DNA of 64,000 nt, taken from the NCBI RefSeq assembly GCF_000691525.1, contig NZ_JMDW01000007.1, positions 62,001 through 126,000 on the forward strand. The letters run 5' to 3'. The position numbers and the translations under genes are program-made. A model generated the notes under the pieces. That model was not told the DNA's origin. It was given only the letters and a program-made list of their open reading frames with translations, and did no database searches. Shown one piece after another: positions 25,620 to 33,970 of this stretch (position 1 is the stretch's first letter; each line of letters opens with the position of its first letter). Origin of the DNA: Mycolicibacterium neoaurum ATCC 25795. Lineage in GTDB: Bacteria > Actinomycetota > Actinomycetes > Mycobacteriales > Mycobacteriaceae.

Positions 25620-27056
25620 ATGACAGTCGATACCCGGGCAATGGTGGATACCCCGCCCGATCCGGCGGTGCCCGACGTGCGCAGCGGCCGGGTTGTCGGG
25701 GCGCTGGCCTTTGCCGGGATGACGGCGGCCTTCACCCAGACCATCCTCATCCCGATCCAGGGTGAGCTCCCGCAGCTGCTCGACGCGTCCAGCGGCCAGA
25801 CCGCGTGGGTCATCACCATCACCCTGTTGGTCGCCGCCATCTGCACACCGATCTCCGGGAAGCTCGGCGACATGTACGGCAAGCGCCGGATCGCGCTGAG
25901 CCTGCTCGGTGTCCTCATGTTCGGTTCCGTCGTCGCTGCGCTGTCCTCGACGGTGGTCCCGCTGATCGTCGGCAGGGGACTCCAGGGTGTCGGCATGGGT
26001 GTCATCCCGCTCGGTATCGCCATCCTGCGCGATACCCTCACCGCCGACCGGCTCGGCTCGGGCATCGCCCTGGTCAGTGCCACGCTCGGTGTCGGTGGCG
26101 CGCTCGGGCTGCCGATCAGCGCGTTCGTCACCGAGCACTTCGACTGGCATGTGTTGTTCTGGCTCGCCGCCGGGCTCGGCGCGATCGCCTTCTCCCTGAT
26201 GTGGACTCTGGTGCCCGCGAGCGGAATTCGAGCAGGCGGCCGCGTCGACGGGATCGGCATTCTCGGGCTGGCGATCGGATTGTCCGGTGTGCTGCTTGCC
26301 ATTTCGCAGGGCAACCAATGGGGATGGACATCTCCGCTGACCGTGGGGTCCATGGTCGGCGGTCTGATCGTCCTGCTGATCTGGGGTTGGCTGGAGCTGC
26401 GCGTCCGGGAGCCGTTGGTAGATCTGCGGGTCAGTGCCCGCGCCCCGGTCCTGCTGACCAATCTGGCCTCGATCGCCATGGGCTTTGCGCTGTTCTCATC
26501 GCAGATCGCCTTTCCCCAACTCCTCGAGCTGCCGGTCGAAGCGGGCGGCTTGGGGATGCCGCTGCTGCAGGCCAGCCTGTATCTGATGCCGGCAGGTCTG
26601 GCGATGCTGGCGATGTCCCCGATCTCCGGTCGACTGATCGCGCTGTGGGGACCCAAGCCGCTGCTGATCGCCGGCGCGGCGATCATGGGCTCCGGTTATG
26701 TGGTGGCGGTGCTCGCCGACCTGCATGCCACCCACATCCTCGTCATCAACATCCTCATCGGGATCGGGATCGGGCTCGGCTATGCCGCGATGCCGACACT
26801 GATCATGCGCGCGGTCCCGGCATCGGAAACCGGTGCGGCCAATGGGCTCAACACGTTGATGCGTTCGCTCGGGACGGCCACCGCCGCCGCGGTGATCGCC
26901 GCGGTGCTCACCCGCTCCGCGGTGGCGGTGCAGGGTGTGCCGGTTCCCAGCGCCACGGGATTTCACGCGGCCTTCCTTTTCGGCCTCGGTGCCGCCGTGC
27001 TGTGCACGGTGATCGCGGTATTCATTCCGCGGTCCCGGCCGCTCACCGATGAATGA
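25620..27056 (+). CDS. DHA2-family (14-TM) MFS drug efflux transporter
   Basis: 478 residues with 14 hydrophobic segments. MFS motif A appears as GKLGDMYGKRR after TM2; TM4-5 carry GRGLQGVGMGVIPLG and a motif C-like LGVGGALGLPISA. The layout is typical of EmrB/QacA drug:proton antiporters. ATG at 25620 follows GAGGGAGG. It is paired with the divergent TetR. Substrate class is not predictable from sequence. Confidence 0.9.
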   Translation: MTVDTRAMVDTPPDPAVPDVRSGRVVGALAFAGMTAAFTQTILIPIQGELPQLLDASSGQTAWVITITLLVAAICTPISGKLGDMYGKRRIALSLLGVLMFGSVVAALSSTVVPLIVGRGLQGVGMGVIPLGIAILRDTLTADRLGSGIALVSATLGVGGALGLPISAFVTEHFDWHVLFWLAAGLGAIAFSLMWTLVPASGIRAGGRVDGIGILGLAIGLSGVLLAISQGNQWGWTSPLTVGSMVGGLIVLLIWGWLELRVREPLVDLRVSARAPVLLTNLASIAMGFALFSSQIAFPQLLELPVEAGGLGMPLLQASLYLMPAGLAMLAMSPISGRLIALWGPKPLLIAGAAIMGSGYVVAVLADLHATHILVINILIGIGIGLGYAAMPTLIMRAVPASETGAANGLNTLMRSLGTATAAAVIAAVLTRSAVAVQGVPVPSATGFHAAFLFGLGAAVLCTVIAVFIPRSRPLTDE

Positions 27057-27127
27057 ACCTTGTTGTACACAGCCCCGGTTCCTGCCGATTCGCTGTACGC
27101 TTTCATCTATCCGATGAAAGGACCCTT

Positions 27128-27379
27128 GTGATCACGTCACGTTTGACCGTTGCTGCCCTGCTCGCCGGCGCAGGTGCTGTCGGCGCAATCATGGCCGCCC
27201 CGCTGGCATCTGCCGAGCCCAGTTGCACGCAGGCCGGCAGCATCGTCTCCGGATCCAGCACCGTGTGCCAGACGCCTGGCAACGCTCAGATCACCAGCTC
27301 ACCGGGCGAACTGGGTGAGACCCAGTGGGGCATGTGGCCCTGGGGCTACGGCGGCTACGGGGGCATCGGGATTCTCTGA
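27128..27379 (+). CDS. Small secreted two-cysteine protein, unknown
   Basis: 83 residues. The signal peptide ends near ASA-EPSC. The mature part of about 50 residues has two cysteines (likely a disulfide) and an aromatic/Gly tail (MWPWGYGGYGG). GTG at 27128 follows AAAGGA at a proper distance, and a strong terminator starts 14 bases after the stop. Similar small secreted proteins are common in mycobacteria, but I cannot name a function. Confidence 0.72.
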   Translation: MITSRLTVAALLAGAGAVGAIMAAPLASAEPSCTQAGSIVSGSSTVCQTPGNAQITSSPGELGETQWGMWPWGYGGYGGIGIL

Positions 27380-27392
27380 GCCCAGTTTTCGG

Positions 27393-27438
27393 CAAGCGCC
27401 GGCATCCGCGTCATGCGGGTGTCGGCGCTTGCTTTTTG
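27393..27438 (+). terminator. Intrinsic terminator with T-run
   Basis: Bases 27393-27409 pair with 27415-27431 (15 of 17 positions Watson-Crick, the others wobble) around a 5-base loop. CTTTTTG follows, the clearest T-run terminator in the window. Confidence 0.88.
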
Positions 27439-27458
27439 AGTGGGTGGGCCTCCACCGA

Positions 27459-27508
27459 AACGCCGAAACCCGGATGGCGCGTAAGGCGCTCATCCGGGTT
27501 TCGGCGTT
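27459..27508. terminator. Second hairpin between convergent genes
   Basis: Bases 27459-27476 pair perfectly over 18 bp with 27491-27508; the loop contains a further GCGC/GCGC stem. There is no T-run on either side. It lies 45 bases after the stop of the minus-strand hemophore-family gene, which it probably terminates. Confidence 0.65.
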
Positions 27509-27553
27509 CAGTGCCCCGTCGGGCGGTGCACTATGACGGAGATCCGCTGTGGG

Positions 27554-27931
27554 TCAGAGGATGTCGACGTCCCCGTCGCTGTCGACATCGCCGCAACGAA
27601 GGCGGACGTCCTGCAACGGCTTACGGATGTTCTTCAGCTCCGCGCCGATCTGCGGGTTGGCGTTGAAGTAGTCGTTGACCTTCTGCTCGATCTGGTCGTG
27701 CGGCAGACCGTGCAGGCTGGTGAAGAATTCGTTCACCTGCGGACGGGTGAACAGATAGGCCGACGTCGCAGCCGACACACCGGATTGCACGCCCGCCAGG
27801 TCGGCTGCCGTGCAGTTCGGCGGTGGGACGGGCTCGGCGAATGCCGACGGGGCGGCACCGAGCAGCGCCGCGCCGGTGACCGCGCCGGCTCCCAAGATTC
27901 CGACTACCGCACGACGGGCATTGAGCAACAT
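27554..27931 (-). CDS. Hemophore-related secreted protein, Rv0203/Rv1174c family
   Basis: 125 residues. The signal peptide ends at AFA-EPVPPPNC. The mature part shows the family pattern: N-terminal Cys, GVQSGVSAATSAYLFTRPQVNEFF, a PHDQIEQKVNDYFNANPQI segment, and a closing Cys. The last 11 residues are a DxDxDG-type acidic loop (Asp115, 117, 119, 121, 123), the pattern of EF-hand/dockerin calcium sites. It is a second family member in the window, distinct from the gene beside mmpL11. Heme binding is inferred from the family only. Confidence 0.82.
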   Translation of the reverse strand: MLLNARRAVVGILGAGAVTGAALLGAAPSAFAEPVPPPNCTAADLAGVQSGVSAATSAYLFTRPQVNEFFTSLHGLPHDQIEQKVNDYFNANPQIGAELKNIRKPLQDVRLRCGDVDSDGDVDIL

Positions 27932-28389
27932 TGATCGGCTCCTTTATAGATCCGTGGTCGGGACGTGACGACGCGCCAGTGTGGTGCTGACCTTCACAGC
28001 TAATCAGATTTTCGGTGCAGTTTCTCGACTTGGGGCCACTCCGGTGTCCGTCGTGGGCAGGGACTGCGGCGGTAGACGTGCGGGCGGGAAGACGGGAACA
28101 CTGCCGGCGCCGCGACCAATTTGACGTACATGACTATTTGCTGACGGATGACGATGGGCCCGATTGCTCAGGATATTCACAGCGAGGGCATTGCCTGATC
28201 GTTGCGAAATCAATATTTGTTGGTCATAACGCTACTTCGGTATCGGAATCACCCCTACAGTCTGGGAGGCCGAACAACGCCTGGTACATCAAGTTCGGTC
28301 GACGGCATCGCGGGATCGCGGGCGCAGGGGAGCCGCGCGCGATCTCGACTGACACGGGGGCATGGAACAGAGCGTTGGAGAGAACTTCT
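27932..28389. other. 458-base intergenic region with candidate promoter for the surface protein
   Basis: This is one of the more AT-rich patches of the window. TTGCGA (28202-28207), a 17-base spacer and CATAAC (28225-28230) make a plausible sigma-70-type promoter facing the surface-protein gene, giving a leader of about 150 bases. Open frames here lack ribosome sites and protein-like composition. I see no gene. Confidence 0.4.
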
Positions 28390-30849
28390 ATGTGTGCAGC
28401 CCCGGCCCGTCACCGCGTCACCCGAAGCGACCAGTCGACCTGGCAGGCCAGCAGGCTCCTGGAGTCCGGTGATGACTCGGGCCAGGCGCGCCACGCCCGC
28501 AAGACGACGTCTGCTTATGCACTGCATATCGGGCGCGTCGGCGCGCTAGCGGTGTCCCTCGGTGTCGGCTTCGCCATCGCCGGGACCGCCCAGCCCGCAT
28601 ATGCCGACACCGGTACCGAGTCGCCGTCGCGGTCCGACAGCGGCAGTGACTCGGCCTCGAACGACTCGAAGAACGCCCCGGCCGCCGGCCCGGTGTCCGG
28701 GTCCGGCCTCGATTCGGACCGCGACACCGACTCTGCGCACACACCGACCGGCGGTGCTTCGGCAGGGCAGGCCGGCGACAAGGACGATGCCGGGGCCGCT
28801 GACGACGACGCCGCGATCGATCCCGGCCGTGTCGACACCGAGATCGACGACACCGAGATCGACGACACCGATGAACCCACCGACGAACCCGCAGAGGTCA
28901 TCGTCGATCCCGCCGAACCGGTAGACACCAACGACACCGAGAACGATCCCGGCCGCAAGTCGCGGTCGCCGGTCGCATCGGTCGAGCCGGCATCGGTCGT
29001 CACGACACCCTCGGGGCACACCGACACAGCTGCCGATGCCGAAGAGTCGATTCCGGAGTCCGAGGCCCAGGAGTCCGTACCGGCCCCGCTCGAGCAAGAG
29101 CCGACCGAGCAGGGCCCGGGCACCACGGTGGCCCCGGCGCCATCGGTGCGGGATTCCGCCGTGTCCGGTGGCGCCGATACACCCAAGATGTACGCGGCCA
29201 CCGCCACGGCCAACGAGTCGGCGAACCCGCTGTCACCATTGGATGTCCTCGTGAACACGATGATGGCCTGGGTTGCGCGGCAGATCAGCCACACCTTCGT
29301 CAACCGGACGCCGGTGGCCGGGCCGATCGTCTACGAACAGAACGTCCTCGGCCAGGTCTACATCGATCTCAATGCCACCGACCCCAACGGTGACATCTTG
29401 ACCTACGACATCATCCAGCCCGAGAAGGGCTGGGTGTACCGCGACCTCATCAGCGGGAAGTTCGTCTACACCCCGTACGCACTGGTGACCGGGCAACCGC
29501 TGGTGGACAGCTTCAAGATCGTCGTGCGCGACGATTCCGAGCACCTGCCCGGTGTCCTCGGCCAGATTCAGACCCTCGTCGAGCAGGTCACCCGGTTCCT
29601 CGGAATCGCCGAGGCCGACAACCTGACGGTCACCGTGCCGGTCACCGTCGATCCGGTCTATCAGGCACCACCGTTGGTGACCCCGATCGTGGGCGGGGGC
29701 TACAAACTCGGTGAAGAGCCCACCCATATCGTCTCGACGGTCGACATCGTCGACGGTGATTCGACCAGTCTCAAGCGGGTCGTCATCAAGATCGCCACAT
29801 TGGCGCAATCCGGTGACACCCTTTCCTATACGGCCCCCACCGACAGCCCCATCCTCGGAACCTGGGATCCCGACACCTTGACCCTGACGCTGGAGGGCAC
29901 GGGGACCCTCGCCGAGTACGAGGCGGCGATCAAGGCGGTGAAGTTCTCGGCGACCGAGGGCGCGCTGCTGGTGCGTGGTCTGACGATATCGGCCACCGAC
30001 TCCGACGATATCCCCAACATCGCACCGGGTTTCGTGACCGTGGCGGTGTGGCCGGCGTCCGCCCTTCCGCCGCTGGTGACTCCGATTGCCGGTGGTGGTT
30101 TCACCATCGGTGGTAATCCGTCGAAGATCGTGTCGGCGGTGGACATCGTCGATGGTGATTCGGGCAGGTTGTCCAAGGTCGTGGTGAAGATCGCGACGCT
30201 GGGTCAAAGCGGTGATGTGTTGGGTTATGTTGCGCCGTCGGGTAATCCGGTGACTGCGACATGGGATGCGAACGCCCGGACGTTGACCTTGGTCGGTGAG
30301 GGGACGCTGGCTCAGTACGAGGAGGCGCTCAAGGCCGTGACGTTCAGTGCCACCCAGGGTGCGGCGCTGGTGCGTGGTCTGACGATCTCGGCGACCGACG
30401 AGCACGGCATCGAGAACATCGCCCCGGGGTTCGTGACCGTCGGCGTGTCCTCGCCGACTCGGTTGGTACCACTGGTCACCCCGATCGGCGGTCGGTCCTA
30501 CACCATCGGTAACGCACCGGTGAATCCCGTCGCGGCGGTCTCCATCGTCGACGGCGACTCCAGCCACTTGCAGCGGGTTACCGTGCGAGTCACGACGTTC
30601 GGCAAGGACGGGGACACCCTGACGTACGCGGGACTGCCGGACAACCCGGTGACCGCGACCTACGACGCCGCGAGCAGGACGCTGACCCTGTCGGGTATTG
30701 CGACCAAACAGCAGTACGAAGATGCCCTCAAGGCGGTCACCTTCACTGCCACTCAGGGAGCGTGGACGACCCGCACGATCCTGATCGTCGCGACCGATAC
30801 CGACGGGGTGAACAGCGCGGCAGGATCGTTGACCTTGTCGGTCTGGTAG
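28390..30849 (+). CDS. Large secreted repeat protein with Ig/cadherin-like domains (putative adhesin)
   Basis: 819 residues. It has an unusually long basic N-region (about 47 residues) before a hydrophobic core HIGRVGALAVSLGVGFAIAG, with cleavage near AYA-DTG. Residues about 73-285 are a disordered Asp/Glu/Ser/Pro region. One beta domain at about 300-420 starts NRTPVAGPIVYEQNVLG and resembles cadherin/VCBS domains (DPNGDILTYDI). Three homologous 133-residue repeats follow from residue 428, each with PLVTPI, VDGDS, the GTLAxYExALKAV-type segment and TISATD. There is no LPXTG motif or lipobox. ATG at 28390 has GGAGAG upstream. A surface or biofilm role is inference from architecture. Confidence 0.82.
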   Translation: MCAAPARHRVTRSDQSTWQASRLLESGDDSGQARHARKTTSAYALHIGRVGALAVSLGVGFAIAGTAQPAYADTGTESPSRSDSGSDSASNDSKNAPAAGPVSGSGLDSDRDTDSAHTPTGGASAGQAGDKDDAGAADDDAAIDPGRVDTEIDDTEIDDTDEPTDEPAEVIVDPAEPVDTNDTENDPGRKSRSPVASVEPASVVTTPSGHTDTAADAEESIPESEAQESVPAPLEQEPTEQGPGTTVAPAPSVRDSAVSGGADTPKMYAATATANESANPLSPLDVLVNTMMAWVARQISHTFVNRTPVAGPIVYEQNVLGQVYIDLNATDPNGDILTYDIIQPEKGWVYRDLISGKFVYTPYALVTGQPLVDSFKIVVRDDSEHLPGVLGQIQTLVEQVTRFLGIAEADNLTVTVPVTVDPVYQAPPLVTPIVGGGYKLGEEPTHIVSTVDIVDGDSTSLKRVVIKIATLAQSGDTLSYTAPTDSPILGTWDPDTLTLTLEGTGTLAEYEAAIKAVKFSATEGALLVRGLTISATDSDDIPNIAPGFVTVAVWPASALPPLVTPIAGGGFTIGGNPSKIVSAVDIVDGDSGRLSKVVVKIATLGQSGDVLGYVAPSGNPVTATWDANARTLTLVGEGTLAQYEEALKAVTFSATQGAALVRGLTISATDEHGIENIAPGFVTVGVSSPTRLVPLVTPIGGRSYTIGNAPVNPVAAVSIVDGDSSHLQRVTVRVTTFGKDGDTLTYAGLPDNPVTATYDAASRTLTLSGIATKQQYEDALKAVTFTATQGAWTTRTILIVATDTDGVNSAAGSLTLSVW
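29671..30846 (+). repeat. Three tandem 399-bp coding repeats
   Basis: Repeat starts are at 29671, 30070 and 30469, an exact 399-base (133-codon) period; the third is 126 codons and ends at the stop. Protein similarity is high throughout (PLVTPI at each start; VDIVDGDS or VSIVDGDS). Repeat 2 uses visibly more GGT and TTG codons than its flanks. A separate 15-bp tandem duplication lies at 28834-28863 in the acidic region. Confidence 0.9.
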
Positions 30850-30860
30850 CCAACGATGGG

Positions 30861-32084
30861 GTGGTGGACCCGGCGCTGGTAACTCTCGAGCAGATCACCG
30901 CGGCAGCCGAGCTGCTGGCCCCGGTGGTCCGGGAGACCCCGGTCATCGCATCGCGGGTGTTGTCCGACCGCACCGGCCAGCAGGTGTGGCTGAAGTGCGA
31001 GAACCTGCAACGCACCGGCTCCTTCAAGCCGCGTGGCGCCTACAACCGCATCGCCAATCTCGATCGTGAGCAACGCGCACGCGGTGTGGTGGCGGCCAGC
31101 GCGGGCAACCACGCGCAAGGGGTGGCCTGGGCGGCAACGGAGTTGGGCATCGAGTCGACGGTGTTCATGCCCGAGAACGCCGCGCTGCCGAAAGTGGTCG
31201 CCACCAAGGCCTACGGTGGTCGGGTCCATTTGGTCGGGGCAACCCTGGCCGATGCTCTCGACGCGGCGGCCGAGTTCGCCGCCGAGACCGGGGCGGTGCT
31301 TATCCACCCCTTCGACCACCTCGACATCATCGCGGGACAGGCCAGCGTGGGGCTGGAGATACTGCGCCAGATACCCGATGTTTCGACGATTCTGGTACCG
31401 ACCGGCGGTGGTGGCCTGGTGGCCGGCATTGCTGCGGCAATGCACCATCTGGCCCCGCGGGTACGTGTCATCGGCGTGCAGGCCGCCGGTGCGGCGGCCT
31501 GGCCGGTATCGCTGGGGCGCGGTGAACCGGTTCGGATGCAGTCGATGTCGACGATGGCCGACGGGATCGCGGTTCCGCTACCGGGGCAGGTGCCTTTCAC
31601 CCATGTGCGTGAGCTCGTCGACTCGGTGGTGACGGTGTCCGAAGAGGCGCTGTCGGGAGCGCTGCTGCTGTGCCTCGAGCGCGCCAAACTGCTGGTCGAA
31701 CCGGCCGGAGCCGCCGCGGTCGCCGCGCTGATGACCAGCACATCGCAGGTCCGCGGACCGGTGTGCGCCGTGCTCTCCGGCGGCAACATCGATCCGCTGG
31801 TCCTGACCCATGTGATGAACCACGGGCTGCGGGCCGCCGGCCGGTATCTGGTCGTCAAGGCGGTGATCCCCGATCGGCCGGGCGGTCTGAGCGGATTGCT
31901 CGGTGTCGTCAGCGCCAGTGGAGCCAGCGTGCTCGATGTCGTCCACCGCCGGACGGCGCCGACGTTGGGGCTCGACGAGGTGGAGGTGATGCTGACCGTG
32001 GAGACCCGGGGCAGCGCCCATCGAGAGGCCGTGCTTGCCGCGCTCGCCGAGGCCGGCGTGCGGGCCGGCGTCGACGAGCACTGA
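30861..32084 (+). CDS. ilvA: Threonine dehydratase (threonine ammonia-lyase), PLP-dependent, with ACT domain
   Basis: About 407 residues. The PLP lysine is Lys56 in TGSFKPRGAYNR. The phosphate-binding loop is PTGGGGLVAGIAAA, SAGNHAQGVAWAA is present, and the C-terminal ACT domain (about 330-407) begins YLVVKAVIPDRPGGL. The size and single ACT-like domain fit the TdcB-like/short IlvA group; it is not the close ortholog of the M. tuberculosis biosynthetic IlvA as I recall it. It deaminates threonine (and serine) to 2-oxobutyrate. GTG 30861 starts 11 bases after the surface protein's stop, so read-through is likely, although the functional link is unclear. Confidence 0.85.
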   Translation: MVDPALVTLEQITAAAELLAPVVRETPVIASRVLSDRTGQQVWLKCENLQRTGSFKPRGAYNRIANLDREQRARGVVAASAGNHAQGVAWAATELGIESTVFMPENAALPKVVATKAYGGRVHLVGATLADALDAAAEFAAETGAVLIHPFDHLDIIAGQASVGLEILRQIPDVSTILVPTGGGGLVAGIAAAMHHLAPRVRVIGVQAAGAAAWPVSLGRGEPVRMQSMSTMADGIAVPLPGQVPFTHVRELVDSVVTVSEEALSGALLLCLERAKLLVEPAGAAAVAALMTSTSQVRGPVCAVLSGGNIDPLVLTHVMNHGLRAAGRYLVVKAVIPDRPGGLSGLLGVVSASGASVLDVVHRRTAPTLGLDEVEVMLTVETRGSAHREAVLAALAEAGVRAGVDEH

Positions 32085-32086
32085 AC

Positions 32087-33112
32087 TCAGCTGAACCGGG
32101 CGTTGAGCGTCGCCAAACCGAAGATCTTGCGTCCGCCGGACTTTGCCCCGAGCAGCAGCACGCCGCTGCGGGTCTCGGGGTCCAGTGATTTGATCTTCCC
32201 GGTGAACTCGATCTCGGTGCCCGTAGCGGGCACGATCGCGGGCTGGGAGAGTCGCACCGCGTAACGGGTCGCCGCGCCCGGGTCGCCGGACCATGCCGAA
32301 CCGAAGCTGTTGCCCAAGCCCATGGTGAGCATGCCGTGCGCCAGCACATCGTCCTGACCGGCAAGTCTGGCGATGTTCTCATCCCAGTGCAGTGGGTTGG
32401 CATCACCGGCCACGCCGGCGTAGTTGACCAGGTCACCTCGGGAGAGTCGCGCCTGCTGTGTCGGTAACACGTCGCCGACAGCCACATCGGCGAATGACCG
32501 GGACGTGAGAGTCCGCGAGCTGCCGTCGGCGATGGTCACGGTGCCCTCCGGGCGCACCGATTTTTCATACGGTGCCCCGGAGTCCTCGGCGCCGAGCATG
32601 TTGATGCCGTGCATCATCACGCCCTGAACTGCCGGCCGGATCGCCGGGTCGACCTCCTCGGCGCCGATACCCATGACGGTGGTGTGCAGGGTGTGTACCA
32701 CCTCGCCCGCGGTGTCGGTGAAGGTATTGGTGACGGTGATCAGGTCACGGCCCGCGACGTGGCGCACCGACGTCAATTCGACATCGATGGTCAGCTCGTC
32801 ACCCTCGACGATCGGGCGGTGCTGCTCGAAGACCTCCTCGGTCTGCAGATACATGTCGTAGCCGACGACGATCTGCTCGAACATGCGCTGGTTGCAGGCC
32901 ATGGCGGGAGCCGATGTGAAGGTCATCGGTGCGACCAGACCGGGGTAGCCGAGTGCGCGGGCCGCGTCCAGGTCCCAGTGCGCCGGGTGCTTGTCCTGCA
33001 CCGCGCGGGCGAACTCGCGGATCTTCTCCCGACCCACCAGATAGGTACCGTCCATCTGGTAGTAATGGCCGACTCGTTCTTGGAGTGCCGACGCTTCTGC
33101 TGCTGCGGTCAT
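32087..33112 (-). CDS. Fused MaoC/HadA-HadB-like (3R)-hydroxyacyl-ACP dehydratase, double hotdog
   Basis: 341 residues. The N-terminal hotdog half resembles HadA (FAS1-type dehydratase N-domain: YYQMDGTYLVGREKIREFARAV, GLVAPMTF). The C-terminal MaoC half carries the hydratase motif with GDANPLHWDENIARLAG and AHGMLTMGLG (catalytic Asp and His). M. tuberculosis has comparable double-hotdog proteins (Rv0216 group). The likely role is dehydration or hydration of 3-hydroxyacyl thioesters in lipid synthesis or breakdown. It converges on ilvA with 2 bases between stops. Confidence 0.85.
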   Translation of the reverse strand: MTAAAEASALQERVGHYYQMDGTYLVGREKIREFARAVQDKHPAHWDLDAARALGYPGLVAPMTFTSAPAMACNQRMFEQIVVGYDMYLQTEEVFEQHRPIVEGDELTIDVELTSVRHVAGRDLITVTNTFTDTAGEVVHTLHTTVMGIGAEEVDPAIRPAVQGVMMHGINMLGAEDSGAPYEKSVRPEGTVTIADGSSRTLTSRSFADVAVGDVLPTQQARLSRGDLVNYAGVAGDANPLHWDENIARLAGQDDVLAHGMLTMGLGNSFGSAWSGDPGAATRYAVRLSQPAIVPATGTEIEFTGKIKSLDPETRSGVLLLGAKSGGRKIFGLATLNARFS

Positions 33113-33234
33113 GTGGGGCTCGCATCTTCTATCTGCAAATTTGCCGAAGTTGTCTCCAGCACCCTAACGCGGAACGGCCGTGGCTCCGGAATCCGGGGAT
33201 CGACGAGGCGAGCTCACCGCCCCGGGTGTCCCGG

Positions 33235-33696
33235 CTATCCCGACTCCGTGCGGGGCAGGGCCTTGCTGAAGAACACCCGGTCGAATCCGTCGTCGATGCG
33301 ACGATCGACCTCGGTATAGCCCAGACGCGGGTACAGGGTCAGGTTCTCGGTCATCGCCGCGTTGGTGTAGAGCCGCAGCGCCGGCAGGCCACGGCGCCGC
33401 GCCTGCTGCTCGGCGTACTCGAGCAATCGTCGTCCGAATCCACGCCCGTGGTGGCGCGGATCGACGGCGACATTGTCGACCAGCAGGTGATCGGTCGCGG
33501 GGATCGCGACCAGTACCCCGGCGACGGCGTCGTCGTCGGTCAGGACGTGGGTGTGCGGCAGCAGCGCGCGGTAGTCGGCGGTCATCGGAGCGGGTGCTCG
33601 GCCGATGCGCGCGATATAGGGACGGTAGGCGAGCGCGACGATCTGCTCGACGGCGGCGATATCGTCGGCCGTCGCCGCGCGGATCGAGCTGCTCAT
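33235..33696 (-). CDS. GNAT-family N-acetyltransferase
   Basis: 153 residues. The acetyl-CoA motif appears as VDPRHHGRGFGRRLLEYAEQQARRRG, preceded by the central strand LLVDNVAV and followed by LRLYTNAAMTENLTLYPRLGY. Single-domain GNAT; the substrate (amine, peptide or small molecule) cannot be inferred. It is monocistronic as far as visible, with a 70-base divergent gap to the zinc-ribbon gene. Confidence 0.88.
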   Translation of the reverse strand: MSSSIRAATADDIAAVEQIVALAYRPYIARIGRAPAPMTADYRALLPHTHVLTDDDAVAGVLVAIPATDHLLVDNVAVDPRHHGRGFGRRLLEYAEQQARRRGLPALRLYTNAAMTENLTLYPRLGYTEVDRRIDDGFDRVFFSKALPRTESG

Positions 33697-33766
33697 GGTG
33701 AGCGAATCTAGTGGTGGCGTTCTGGTGGTGGCGGTGTGGACGATGCGATCTCTCTAGGCTGGAGCC

Positions 33767-33970
33767 GTGCTCTTCATCTTCGGCTTCGGCACCAAACAGA
33801 AGCTGCTCGGCGAGGCCGGCGTCCGGACCTGCCCGCGCTGTCACAACACCACGGCATGGTCGCGGGTACGCCGGTACCGGCAATTCACGCTGTTCTTCGT
33901 CCCGATCGCGCGCTGGGGGCGCACGCAGTTCGAGGTCTGCGGCATCTGCGGCGCGAGTGTGCCCGCATGA
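33767..33970 (+). CDS. Small zinc-ribbon protein
   Basis: 67 residues with two CxxC knuckles (CPRCHN and CGICG) about 36 residues apart and a hydrophobic core between them (FTLFFVPIARWG). This is the zinc-ribbon_15 type. The GTG start at 33767 follows GGAG at a short distance. The gene ends in an ATGA overlap with the ABC-F gene, so the two are translated together. Function is unknown; nucleic-acid or ribosome binding would suit both the fold and the partner (inference). Confidence 0.78.
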   Translation: MLFIFGFGTKQKLLGEAGVRTCPRCHNTTAWSRVRRYRQFTLFFVPIARWGRTQFEVCGICGASVPA

